64,000 nucleotides of DNA, taken from NCBI RefSeq assembly GCF_020215645.1, contig NZ_CP084058.1, forward strand, positions 7,812,001 to 7,876,000. The letters are read 5' to 3'. This document shows positions 28,051-36,871 of the stretch, piece after piece. Source of the stretch: Nonomuraea gerenzanensis (GTDB lineage: Bacteria > Actinomycetota > Actinomycetes > Streptosporangiales > Streptosporangiaceae). The first letter of the stretch is position 1. Each line of letters starts with the position of its first letter. Under the pieces are notes generated by a model. That model was not told the origin of the DNA and ran no database searches. It saw only the letters and a program-made list of their open reading frames with translations. A program made the position numbers and the translations under genes.

Positions 28051-29349
28051 TTACGCCCGGTACACCCCGAGCGCACTCGCCACGGCCTCGTCCTCGCCGG
28101 GCATCTCCCGCCCCCGCCGCTCGGCCGCCTCCGCCAGCGTCCGCGCAGCTCCGGGCGTCTCCAGCAGCTCCCGTACGGCCGCACGGAACCGCTCCACGTC
28201 CCCGTACGGCACCAGGATCCCGGCGTCCCCGAGAATCTCAGGAATCCCGCCGACGTCGGAGGCGATGGCCGGGGTCCCGGTCATGAGCGCCTCCCTGAGC
28301 GTGAGCGGCTGCCCCTCCCACCGGCTCGGCATCAGCAGCACCTCGGCGGCCCCGAGCAGGTCGGGCACGTCGTCCCTGTTGCCCAGCAGCACCACGGGCA
28401 GCCCCTCGGCGTCGATCCTGCGCTGCAGCTCCCCCCGCAACGGCCCTTCCCCCGCCACCACGAACAACGGCCCGCCACCACTTTCCCGCGCCGCCCCCGC
28501 CGGCCTTCCAGCGCCCCCCAGCGCCCCCGCCGGCCCTCCAGCGCCCCCCAGCGCCTCCACCGGCCCTGCAGCGCTCCCCCGCGTCCCCGCCGCGCCGTCC
28601 TCGCTGCCCCTCGCCGCCCCCGCCACGGCATCCTCACCGAACTTCAGCGCCTCCGCCGCGCCGTCCTCGCCACCCAGCACCCCCGCCGCGCCGTCCTCGC
28701 CACCCCGCCAAGGCCCGGCCGCCACGTCGAGCAGCGTCTCCAGCCCCTTCTGCTGAGCCAGCCTGGCCACGGTGAGCACGATGGGCCGATCCCCGGCCCC
28801 CAGCTCGTCCCTGACCTCCTGAGCCGTCCGCGTCGCCGGCCGCGGCGCCGGCGCCGCGATCAACGCCGCCCGCACGTCCCGGGCCCCCAGCCGCCGCATC
28901 CGCTCGCCCAGATCCGGCGAGACGGTCAGCACCTGCCCGGCTCGCCGCGCCACGATCCGCTCCAGCACCCCGTACACGACCCCCACGAACCCACCGGCCG
29001 TCAGCGCGTTGTGCAGCGTCACCACCGGCCCCCGCCGCCCGAGCGCCGCCAGCGCCCCGGCCCGCAGCCCGTGCGCGTGCACCACGTCGGCGCCCCTGGT
29101 CAGCCGCCGGATCGCCAGCACCGCCCGCAGGTCGTTCACGGGATCGGGCCGATCGGAGACGGGCACCTCCACGAACCTCGCCCCCGCCTCGCCGAACGAG
29201 AACTGCTCCTCGACGCTCCCCGGCCCGGCCACCAGCACCTGATGCCCCCGCCGGACGAGCCCGGCCACCAGCATCAGCACATGCCGCCCGGTGCCACCGG
29301 ACGTGGTGCCCAGCACGAAAGCCACCCGCACGCCCCGATCCCTCCTCAT
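28051..29349 (-). CDS. GT4-family glycosyltransferase with low-complexity insertion
   Basis: 432 residues. A GT-B enzyme: GGTGRHVLMLVAGLVRRGH at the N-terminus, DVVHAHGLRAG, VLTVSPDLGERMR, VLTVARLAQQKG, then the nucleotide-sugar site MPSRWEGQPLTLREALMTG with the E-x7-E motif and ASDVGGIPEIL. Between KGLETLLDVA and FVVAGEGPL, about residues 213-292, lies an 80-residue Gly/Ala/Glu/Asp insertion with repeated GGEDGAA and GGAGGPAGAL, at the point where a short loop is expected. It lies 16 bp after murJ, so it probably glycosylates a lipid-linked or wall precursor. Confidence 0.88.
   Translation of the reverse strand: MRRDRGVRVAFVLGTTSGGTGRHVLMLVAGLVRRGHQVLVAGPGSVEEQFSFGEAGARFVEVPVSDRPDPVNDLRAVLAIRRLTRGADVVHAHGLRAGALAALGRRGPVVTLHNALTAGGFVGVVYGVLERIVARRAGQVLTVSPDLGERMRRLGARDVRAALIAAPAPRPATRTAQEVRDELGAGDRPIVLTVARLAQQKGLETLLDVAAGPWRGGEDGAAGVLGGEDGAAEALKFGEDAVAGAARGSEDGAAGTRGSAAGPVEALGGAGGPAGALGGAGRPAGAARESGGGPLFVVAGEGPLRGELQRRIDAEGLPVVLLGNRDDVPDLLGAAEVLLMPSRWEGQPLTLREALMTGTPAIASDVGGIPEILGDAGILVPYGDVERFRAAVRELLETPGAARTLAEAAERRGREMPGEDEAVASALGVYRA
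28474..28713 (-). repeat. In-frame low-complexity insertion in the GT4 gene
   Basis: About 240 bp of imperfect short repeats encode GGEDGAA-like and GGAGGPAG-like units. The plus-strand text shows recurring GCGCCCCCCAGCGCC and CGCCGCGCCGTCCTCGC words. The reading frame stays open on both sides. Confidence 0.75.
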
Positions 29350-29364
29350 CCCATCACCGCCGGC

Positions 29365-30993
29365 TCAGCCGTCGCCGCCGCGCCGCCGCAGCAGCCCGGT
29401 CAGCGCGTCGGTGTCGGGCCGGTCCGCCAGGGCGACGACGGCCCCGCCGACGACCAGCGCCACGACCGCGCCGAGCACGGCGGCTCCCACGTTCGCCCAC
29501 ACGCCGCTCACCCCGAGCAGCGCCACCACCCCGGCCCCCGCCAGGTACCCCAGCAGCCCGCCGCCGACCGCCGCCGCCCCGGCCCTGAGGAGCCCGGCCA
29601 CGGCCGCCCGCCCGCGCGCCGCCACGACGGACCGCAGGAGCAGCCCGCCGCCCACGCTCATGCCGACGCTCATCCCCAGCGCCATCCCGCCGATCTCCCA
29701 CCCGTCGGGCAGCACCAGCACGAAGACGATCTGGGCGACGATCACCACGCCCCATCCGGCCACGGTGCCGACGGCGACCGCGCGCCCCCGGCCGGCCGCG
29801 TACAGGACGCGACTCAGGTGCGCGATGAGCCCGTACCCGATCAGCCCGGGCGTGAACAGCGCGATCGCCGCCGCCAGCTCACCGGGCGGCACCTCGCTCT
29901 TGTCCGCCAGGAACACCACTGCGCCGGGCCCGGACGCGGCGGCCAGCACGCCGGCCGCCAGCCCCGACACCAGCACCACGGCCCGGGTCGTGCGCGCCGA
30001 CAGCGCCGCGAACGCCTCCGGATCGCCCGCCTGCGCCGACAGCCGGGGGAACGCGCTGGTGGCGATGGGCACGGCCAGCACCGCGTACGGCACCAGGTAG
30101 ATCGCCCAGGCGTAGTTGTAGACGGCGATGGCCCCGTTGCCGATGGCGTGGTTCGACAGCACCAGCACCACGATCATGGCCGCCTGCTGGGCGAGCAGCG
30201 CCGCGATGCCCGCCAGCGCGAGCCTGCGCACCTGCCCGGCCACCCCGTCGGGGAACCGTAAGGTGGGCCGCCACCGCAGCCCCAGCCGCGCCACGGGCCC
30301 GAGCACGGCCAGCACCAGCGACAGCACCCCCAGGCTGGTGCCCACCGACAGCGCCAGCTCGGCGGGGCCCGGCAGCGCCCCCGGGTCGCTGGTGCCGCCG
30401 CTGAGCGGCACGAACAGCAGGTAGGCGACGATGACCACGATGCTGGACACCAGGGGCGCGACCGCCGGCCCGGTGAAGCGCTTGTGCGACTGCAGCACGC
30501 CGTAGAGCACGACGGCCACGCCGTACAGCGGGATCTGCGGGGCGAAGACGACGAGCATCCGGGTGGCGACCGCGCTCACGTCGCCGACGTCGCAGCCGTC
30601 CACGGCGCCGCCGAAGAACAAGCCCGTGATCGGCCCCGCGAAGACGGCCAGCAGCACGCCGACGGGCACGAGCACGACCAGCACCCAGGTCAGCAGCGCC
30701 GAGCCGATCCGCCCCGCCCGCTCGCGCGAGCCCCGGCCGGCCGCGCCGGCCAGCATGGGAACGACCAAGCCCGCCAGCGCTCCCCCGGCCACCACCTCGA
30801 AGATGATGTTGGGGATCTGGTTGGCCGTCATGTACGCCGTGGACAGGCAGTTGGTGCCGACGGTGCCGGCGAAGGCGTACTGCTTGGCGAAGCCGATGAC
30901 GCGCGCCAGCACGGTGATCGCCCCGATGAGCATCGCACCGCCCGCGACGCCCCGCGCCGTCACCGCACCCACCACCCTGCCTCCCTCAGCCAT
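29365..30993 (-). CDS. murJ: MurJ/MviN lipid II flippase
   Basis: 542 residues, about 14 membrane helices, no soluble domain. The N-terminus carries the family text VIGFAKQYAFAGTVG and ANQIPNIIFEVVAGGALAGL; later YGVLQSHKRFTGPAVAPLVSS and AIYLVPYAVLAVPIATSAFPRLS. MurJ moves lipid II across the membrane for peptidoglycan synthesis. Actinobacteria often have several MviN proteins, so this copy may not be the main lipid II flippase. Same strand as steA-steB, with a 52-bp gap to the MraY-like gene upstream. Confidence 0.9.
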   Translation of the reverse strand: MAEGGRVVGAVTARGVAGGAMLIGAITVLARVIGFAKQYAFAGTVGTNCLSTAYMTANQIPNIIFEVVAGGALAGLVVPMLAGAAGRGSRERAGRIGSALLTWVLVVLVPVGVLLAVFAGPITGLFFGGAVDGCDVGDVSAVATRMLVVFAPQIPLYGVAVVLYGVLQSHKRFTGPAVAPLVSSIVVIVAYLLFVPLSGGTSDPGALPGPAELALSVGTSLGVLSLVLAVLGPVARLGLRWRPTLRFPDGVAGQVRRLALAGIAALLAQQAAMIVVLVLSNHAIGNGAIAVYNYAWAIYLVPYAVLAVPIATSAFPRLSAQAGDPEAFAALSARTTRAVVLVSGLAAGVLAAASGPGAVVFLADKSEVPPGELAAAIALFTPGLIGYGLIAHLSRVLYAAGRGRAVAVGTVAGWGVVIVAQIVFVLVLPDGWEIGGMALGMSVGMSVGGGLLLRSVVAARGRAAVAGLLRAGAAAVGGGLLGYLAGAGVVALLGVSGVWANVGAAVLGAVVALVVGGAVVALADRPDTDALTGLLRRRGGDG

Positions 30994-31045
30994 CCACGCT
31001 CACGCAGACATCCTGGCAGGCCGGGGCGACAATCGCGGACCTCGG

Positions 31046-31909
31046 TCACACGGGGTCGACCGGGCGGCGGCCGAGCATGTCGATGCCGTTGAGCACGCGG
31101 TTGCCCGCGATGACCTTGGTGAAGCTGACCTTCTCCGCCGCCGCCGTCAGCGCCACGACGGTGCCCAGCAGGGCGTAGCGGCCGGGCCTGCCCAGCCGGG
31201 TGACGGCGGCCAGGCCGAGCAGGGCGCCGAGGGCGTTGGCGCCGGCGTCGCCGAGCATCGCGCGCTCGCCGAGGTCCTCGGGCAGCAGCGCCGCGGCGGC
31301 GCCGAGCGGGGCTGCGGCCAGCGCGGCCGTGGCGGGCGAGTCGCTCAGCAGCGCGGCGGCCAGCAGCGGCCCGCCGGTCAGCAGGCCGACCTTGATGGCC
31401 CGGCCGGGGCGCAGGTCGAAGAGGTTGGCGAGGTTGGCGGTGGCGGCGATGGTGGCGCCGTTCAGAAGGGTGTCGGCGGGGCCGTCGGAGACGAGGGCGG
31501 CGGCGGCCAGGCCACCGGCGCCGATGCCGAGGATCTTGACGGCGCCGCTGGTGACCTCGCCGCGGGCCAGCGCGCTGAGGTGCCCCTTGAAGCCCTTGGA
31601 GGAGGTGGTGCCGTACAGGTCGTCGTAGGCGCCGACCGCGGCGCTGCCGGCACCCGCGAGCAGGGCCGCCGCGCGTACCCGCGGCGGCAGGCCGGGCGTG
31701 AGCGCGGCGGCGGTGCTTGCGCCCGCGGCGAACGCGGGGCCTTCGAGCAGCGTGATGGGCTCGCCCCGGTGGTTCTTCCTGGTCCAGCGGCCGCTCAGGT
31801 CGGCGGGCCGGTTGCGGGTGAACGCCGTGTAGGCGGCGCGGGCGGCCACGGCGCCGATCGCGGCGCCGGCGATGGCGTACAGCAGGCCACGGGCCCGGCT
31901 GGCAGGCAT
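31046..31909 (-). CDS. MraY/WecA-like phosphoglycosyl transferase family protein
   Basis: 287 residues, about eight weakly predicted membrane segments. Hallmarks of the polyprenyl-phosphate N-acetylhexosamine-1-phosphate transferase family are visible: TRKNHRGEPITLLEGP, GAYDDLYG (the catalytic Asp pair), ATANLANLFDLRPGRA and LGDAGANALGALLGL. It is shorter and more divergent than MraY or WecA. It starts 2 bp after the steB stop. It probably loads a sugar phosphate onto a lipid carrier, with the following GT4 and MurJ-like proteins acting downstream (inference). Confidence 0.75.
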   Translation of the reverse strand: MPASRARGLLYAIAGAAIGAVAARAAYTAFTRNRPADLSGRWTRKNHRGEPITLLEGPAFAAGASTAAALTPGLPPRVRAAALLAGAGSAAVGAYDDLYGTTSSKGFKGHLSALARGEVTSGAVKILGIGAGGLAAAALVSDGPADTLLNGATIAATANLANLFDLRPGRAIKVGLLTGGPLLAAALLSDSPATAALAAAPLGAAAALLPEDLGERAMLGDAGANALGALLGLAAVTRLGRPGRYALLGTVVALTAAAEKVSFTKVIAGNRVLNGIDMLGRRPVDPV

Positions 31910-31910
31910 G

Positions 31911-32888
31911 TCAGCTCCCTGACGTGGTGGTGGGGGACGGAGTCGCGGACGTCACCGCCGGGACGGGGGCCGAGGCTCCCTTGCCCACGCCGTATTGGCC
32001 GGCGCGCCCGGACAGCTGCTCCCGGAGAGAGTAGACGATCGCGACGCGCCCCACGGGCATGTCGGCGGTATCGACCGTGGACACGCGCTTGGAGACCTCG
32101 CCCTCGTCGCGCACGGCGGTGATCGCGTCACCGGCCGGCGCGGCGGCGTCGGCCGTGCCGGCCAGCACCGCGCCCTGGCTGCCGACGTCGAGCCCGTCGG
32201 CGACGGAGACGATGGCGCCCGCCTGGGCCTCGGCGTTCTCCCCCTCGTATGCCTTCTCCGGCGCGAACATCACCACGAGCGTGGCCCGCTTGACCGGATC
32301 GCCCTCGGCGGTGAGCAGCCCGCCCGCCTCGAACGTGCTGAGCACGTCGGCGGTGGCCGGGTTCGGCGTGCCGCCCTGGGCCTGGTCGGTGGTGACCAGG
32401 GTGGCCGCGAGCAGCGCGGCGGCCCGGTCCCAGCTCGTGGCGGTGGCGGGGAAGACCATGTTGACCGGCTTGAGCTGGTTGACCAGGCCGTCGAGCACGC
32501 CCTTGGTCTTGGGGTCGAAGAACTTCTCGCTCAGCGCGACGCGGCCGGAGATCTCCGCGCCGGCCTGGTCGAGCACCTGCTCCGAGGCCTCGCGCACGGC
32601 GTTGCTGGAGCCCGGCGACTCGACCAGCAGCACCCGCTGGCCGGCCAGGTCGCCGGCCACCAGGTCGCCCGTGGCGGAGATGATGAACTGGTCGTTGCCC
32701 GCCTCGCGCCCGCGCAGGGTGTCGATCTGCGCGCGCAGCTCGTCGTTGGACGCGGTGAGCCCCGCGGTCACCTCCTCGATGGACTTGACCGCCGGCCCCT
32801 GCAGCAGCGTGGTGCCCAGCACGATCCCCACCGCGAGGGCCAGGAAGATCGCGACGATGGAGACGAGGTGGTAGCGAAAATCGATCAC
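31911..32888 (-). CDS. SteB/MctB-like membrane-anchored coiled-coil protein
   Basis: 325 residues. The N-terminus is the family hallmark MIDFRYHLVSIVAIFLALAV, a single membrane helix, then a coiled coil (LTASNDELRAQIDTLRGRE) and a globular extracytoplasmic domain, ending in a Pro/Thr/Ser tail. Homologues are annotated copper transporter MctB, but in corynebacteria the SteA-SteB pair localises to the division ring; the neighbouring steA favours the division role. The start overlaps the steA stop by 4 bp. Confidence 0.88.
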   Translation of the reverse strand: MIDFRYHLVSIVAIFLALAVGIVLGTTLLQGPAVKSIEEVTAGLTASNDELRAQIDTLRGREAGNDQFIISATGDLVAGDLAGQRVLLVESPGSSNAVREASEQVLDQAGAEISGRVALSEKFFDPKTKGVLDGLVNQLKPVNMVFPATATSWDRAAALLAATLVTTDQAQGGTPNPATADVLSTFEAGGLLTAEGDPVKRATLVVMFAPEKAYEGENAEAQAGAIVSVADGLDVGSQGAVLAGTADAAAPAGDAITAVRDEGEVSKRVSTVDTADMPVGRVAIVYSLREQLSGRAGQYGVGKGASAPVPAVTSATPSPTTTSGS

Positions 32889-34081
32889 GAGAAGAGTCCG
32901 ACCAGCCAGAAGATGAATGCGTTCCAGAGGTCTTGCAGGCCGTTCAGCCAGGTGCGGCCGAGGGGCGAGAGGCCCAGCGCGACCCCCATGGTGATCAGCG
33001 CGGTGATCACGAGCAGGAGAAGTTGGGAGGTGGTGATGCGGCTGCGGTAGAGCCTGCTGACGCCCTTGGCGTCGATGAGCTTGCTGCCGATGATCAGCCT
33101 GGTGAGGAAGGTGCTGGCCATGCCGGAGCGGCCCTTGTCGAGGAACTCCTCCAGCGTGCCGTGCGTGCCGACCGCGACGATGAGCTCGGCGCCCTTGTCG
33201 TCGGCCAGCAGCATCGCGATGTCCTCGCTGGTGCCGGTGGCGGGGAAGATGACGGCTTCGCGGCCGAGCTGGTGCACACGCTCCAGGCCGGGCGCCCTGC
33301 CGTCGCGATAGGCGTGCACGACCAGCTCGGCGCCGCAGGTGAGGGCCTTGGTGGAGACCGAGTCGAAGTCGCCGACGATCACGTCGGGCAGGTAACCGGC
33401 CTCCAGCAGCGCGTCGGCCCCGCCGTCCACGCCGACGAGGACGGGACGGTACTCGCGGATGTACGGGCGCAGTGTGGCGATGTCTTCCTTGTAGTGATAT
33501 CCGCGCACCACGATGAGGACATGTCTGCCCTCCATGGGGGTGCGGATCTCAGGCACGCCGACTCCGTCGATGAGAAGCTTGCCCTCACCGCGAACGTACT
33601 CCATCGTGTTGACGGCGAAAGCCTCGATCTGCACGGCGAGGCCGGCGCGCGCCTCGGCCATGGCCGCCTCGACGGTCTCCAGGGTCTGCGGCTCGCCCTT
33701 GCCGACCACGTCGTCGTCGAGGTAGACGACGCCCTCGCAGACACGGACGACGTCGCCGTCCTTGACCCGCTCGAACAGCTCCTGATTGGCGTTGTCGACG
33801 AACGGCACGCCGCTGTCCAGCAAAATCTGGGGCCCCAGGTTGGGGTAACGGCCGCTGATGCCGCTGGCGACGTTGACCACGGCCGCGGCGCCGCACGCGA
33901 CGAGCGCCTCCGCGCTGACCCGGTCAACGTCGACGTGGTCGATAATCGCGATTTCCCCGGGCTGGAGGCGTTTGGTGAGCCTCTTGGTACGCCGGTCGAT
34001 TCTCGCCACTGCCGTTACACCGGGAAGGCCCTCGACCTTCCTGCCGCGGAGGCCCGGCATTCTGCTTCCCGGAACCTTCAT
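32885..34081 (-). CDS. steA: Cytokinetic-ring protein SteA (thiamine pyrophosphokinase-like)
   Basis: 398 residues. The large soluble part resembles thiamine pyrophosphokinase: IAIIDHVDVDRVSAEALV, ISGRYPNLGPQ, GVDGGADALLEAGYLPDVIVGDFDSVS, GTSEDIAMLLA. The C-terminus has a membrane helix (LLLLVITALITMGVALGL) and an amphipathic end. SteA and SteB act in daughter cell separation in corynebacteria. The start is taken as ATG 34081 (MKVPGSR); ATG 34090 is the alternative. Fourth gene of tlyA-nadK-recN-steA-steB. Confidence 0.9.
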   Translation of the reverse strand: MKVPGSRMPGLRGRKVEGLPGVTAVARIDRRTKRLTKRLQPGEIAIIDHVDVDRVSAEALVACGAAAVVNVASGISGRYPNLGPQILLDSGVPFVDNANQELFERVKDGDVVRVCEGVVYLDDDVVGKGEPQTLETVEAAMAEARAGLAVQIEAFAVNTMEYVRGEGKLLIDGVGVPEIRTPMEGRHVLIVVRGYHYKEDIATLRPYIREYRPVLVGVDGGADALLEAGYLPDVIVGDFDSVSTKALTCGAELVVHAYRDGRAPGLERVHQLGREAVIFPATGTSEDIAMLLADDKGAELIVAVGTHGTLEEFLDKGRSGMASTFLTRLIIGSKLIDAKGVSRLYRSRITTSQLLLLVITALITMGVALGLSPLGRTWLNGLQDLWNAFIFWLVGLFS

Positions 34082-34154
34082 CAAGACCATCCTGCCAGAG
34101 CGAAACAGCGCGGAGGCCACGCATGGCGCGGCGTGTCCGCTATGTCACCCAGGA

Positions 34155-35864
34155 TCACCTGTCTGCTGCCGCGAGCCCCAGCAGTTCTTCCGCGTGCGCC
34201 CGGCCCAGCTCGGAGTCCTCCAGACCGGCCAGCATGCGGGAGAGCTCGCGCACCCGTCCCTCATGGTTGAGCGTGACGACACCACTGCGCACGACGCTGC
34301 CGTCGCTCGCCTTCTCGACCACCAGATGCTGGTCGGCGAACGCCGCCACCTGTGGCAGATGTGTGACCACTATCACCTGCGCGGTGCGGGCCAGCCTGGC
34401 CAGCCTGCGCCCGATCTCGACCGCCGCCTTGCCGCCGACCCCCGCGTCGACCTCGTCGAAGACGAACGTCGGCACGGGGTCGGCGCCGGCGAAGACCACC
34501 TCGATCGCGAGCATCACCCGGCTCAGCTCACCGCCGGAGGCGCCCTTGTTGAGCGGCAGCGGCGGCGCGGCCGGATGCGCCGCCATCCGCAGCTCCACCT
34601 CGTCGCGCCCCTCGGGGCCGAACTCCTCGCTCTGGGTGAGCTGGACCACGACCCTGGCGTGCGGCATGGCCAGCGCGGTCAGCTCCTGCGTCACGGCCTG
34701 GCCGAACCGCTCGGCGGCGGCCTGGCGCACGTTGGTCAGCTCGGCGGCCAGCTCGGTGAGGCGGGCGGTCAGCTCGTCGTACTCGCGGGTCAGCTCGCCG
34801 ATGCGCTCGTCGTCGCCCTCCAGCTCCGACAGGCGCGCGGCGGCCTGCTGCGCCCAGGCCAGCACGCCCGCGCTGTCCTCGGCGTACTTGCGGATCAGGC
34901 TGGACAGCACCGAGCGGCGCTCCTGGACGGCGGCCAGCCGCGCCGGGTCGGCCTCGATCGACTCCGCGTAGGCCGCCAGGTCGGTGGCCACGTCGGAGAT
35001 CAGGTATCCGGCCTCGGCCAGCCGGTCGGCCACGCCGGCGAGCTGGGCGTCGAAGTCGCGCACCGCCTCGACGGCCGCCCGCGCCTCACCCAGCAGCGAG
35101 ATCACGTCGTGCGGGCTGCCCGCGGCCTCCATCGGGTCGCCGAGCAGCGCCGTGTGCGCGCTCGTCGCGGCGCTGCGCAGGGCGTCGGCGTGCGAGAGCC
35201 GCTCCTCCTCGCTGCGCAGCTCGTGATCCTCGCCGGGCTTGGGGTCGACCTTCTCGACCTCCTCCAGGCCGAACCGCAGCAGGTCGGCCTCCTGCGCCCG
35301 CTCCCTGGCCCTGGTCGTCAGCTCCTCGAGCTGCGCGGCCACCTGCTTGTGCCGCTTGTACGCCTGCGAGTACGCCCGCAGCGGCTTGACCAGATCGTTG
35401 CCGGCATACCGGTCGAGCGCGGCCCGCTGCCTGGCCGGCTGCAGCAGCCGCTGCTGGTCCATCTGCCCGTGGACGGCCACCAGGTCGTCGGCGAGGTAGG
35501 TCAGCGTGCCCACGGGCACCGTGCGCCCGCCGAGCCACGCCCTGGACCTGCCCTCGGCCGAGACCGTGCGGGAGATGATCAGCTCGCCGTCCTCGGCCTC
35601 GCCGCCGATGTCCTCGACCTGCTGGGCCACGCGCCCGCCGGGCTCGATGACCAGCGTGCCCTCGACGCTCGCCCGGTCGGCGCCCGGCCGCACGCGCGAG
35701 GGGTCGGCCCGGCCGCCGAACAGCAGCCCGAGCCCGGTCACGACCATCGTCTTGCCCGCACCCGTCTCGCCGGTGACCACGTTGAAGCCAGGCGAAAGCT
35801 CGAGCACGGCCTCGTCGATGACGCCGAGCCCCTGGATGCGGACCTCCTCGACCCTTGGTCGCAC
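34155..35864 (-). CDS. recN: DNA repair ATPase RecN
   Basis: 569 residues. An SMC-like protein of double-strand break repair. The N-terminal ATPase half has VVTGETGAGKTMVVTGL; a coiled-coil hairpin of about 250 residues follows (KRHKQVAAQLEELTTRARE and later); the C-terminal half has NKGASGGELSRVMLAIE and TFVFDEVDAGVGGKAAVEIG with VTHLPQVAAFAD. The GTG at 35864 (MRPRVEEVRIQGLG) is used. No LexA box is apparent in the 107-bp gap to nadK. Confidence 0.95.
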   Translation of the reverse strand: MRPRVEEVRIQGLGVIDEAVLELSPGFNVVTGETGAGKTMVVTGLGLLFGGRADPSRVRPGADRASVEGTLVIEPGGRVAQQVEDIGGEAEDGELIISRTVSAEGRSRAWLGGRTVPVGTLTYLADDLVAVHGQMDQQRLLQPARQRAALDRYAGNDLVKPLRAYSQAYKRHKQVAAQLEELTTRARERAQEADLLRFGLEEVEKVDPKPGEDHELRSEEERLSHADALRSAATSAHTALLGDPMEAAGSPHDVISLLGEARAAVEAVRDFDAQLAGVADRLAEAGYLISDVATDLAAYAESIEADPARLAAVQERRSVLSSLIRKYAEDSAGVLAWAQQAAARLSELEGDDERIGELTREYDELTARLTELAAELTNVRQAAAERFGQAVTQELTALAMPHARVVVQLTQSEEFGPEGRDEVELRMAAHPAAPPLPLNKGASGGELSRVMLAIEVVFAGADPVPTFVFDEVDAGVGGKAAVEIGRRLARLARTAQVIVVTHLPQVAAFADQHLVVEKASDGSVVRSGVVTLNHEGRVRELSRMLAGLEDSELGRAHAEELLGLAAADR

Positions 35865-35971
35865 TGCCCACTCCCGTTCACTGCCGTGTCTGACGCCGCT
35901 GCCTTCGACCGGTCGCTCGCAGGCGGCCTGTCATTGCCCACGTGATCCTACGCGCTCTCGTCTCCATTCAC

Positions 35972-36871
35972 TCAGGGTCGCGCCCTTCCGCGCCACCCCT
36001 GGACAGGAAGCTCGAACTTGGCCACCAGCCGGTCGGTGAAGGGCGCGCCGGTGCTCTCCACGCCGTGCAGCCGCGCCAGGCGTACGGGCTCGGCGCCTCT
36101 GCGGACCTCGACCCGAGTCCCGGACGGGAGTTCGAATCTGCGCCTTCCATCACACCACAGAACGCCGCCAGGCGTGTCGGGCAGGATCTCGACGGCCAGT
36201 GTGGAGCGGGGCGAGACGACCAGCGGCTTGGCGAACAGCGCGTGCGCGCTGATGGGCACCATGAGCAGCGCCTCGACCTCGGGCCAGACGACGGGCCCGC
36301 CGGCGGAGAACGCGTACGCGGTGGAGCCGGTGGGCGTGGCGCAGATCACCCCGTCGCACCCCCACCTGGACAGCGGCCTGCCGTCGATCTCGGCGACCAC
36401 CTCCAGCATGCGCTCCTGCTTCTCGACGGTGGCCTCGTTCAGCGCCCAGGTGTCGGCCAGGACGCGGCCGTTCTGCCTGGCGAGAACATCGACCGTCATC
36501 CGCTCCTCGACGTCGTAGCGGCCGGCCACGACGCTGTCGACCGCCGCCGCCAGATCGGCCACCTCGGCCTCGGCCAGGAACCCGACGTGCCCCAGGTTGA
36601 CGCCCAGCAGCGGCGTGCCCGCCGGCCTGGCCATCTCTGCGGCGCGCAGCAGCGACCCGTCGCCGCCGAGCACGATCATCACCTCGGCGTCCTTGGCCGC
36701 GCCCGGGTCGGCGGGCACCGCGTCGGCCTTGTCGCAGCCGATCTCCGCGCACTCGGTGTCGAGCACCCTGACGGTGATGCCGGCGTCGACCAGCCGGTTG
36801 ATGACCAGCCGGGCGCTGTCGATGGCGGCGCCGCGCCCGGTGTGCACGGCGACCAGCACGGTGCGATTCAT
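35972..36871 (-). CDS. nadK: NAD kinase
   Basis: 299 residues. It phosphorylates NAD to NADP in the cytoplasm. Diagnostic motifs are VLGGDGSLLRAAE, GVNLGHVGFLAE, WALNEATVEK (NE/D motif) and GDGVICATPTGSTAYAFSAGGP (split here: CDGVICATPTGSTAY). The ATG at 36871 overlaps the tlyA stop by 4 bp (ATGA), so it is coupled to tlyA. Confidence 0.96.
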   Translation of the reverse strand: MNRTVLVAVHTGRGAAIDSARLVINRLVDAGITVRVLDTECAEIGCDKADAVPADPGAAKDAEVMIVLGGDGSLLRAAEMARPAGTPLLGVNLGHVGFLAEAEVADLAAAVDSVVAGRYDVEERMTVDVLARQNGRVLADTWALNEATVEKQERMLEVVAEIDGRPLSRWGCDGVICATPTGSTAYAFSAGGPVVWPEVEALLMVPISAHALFAKPLVVSPRSTLAVEILPDTPGGVLWCDGRRRFELPSGTRVEVRRGAEPVRLARLHGVESTGAPFTDRLVAKFELPVQGWRGRARP

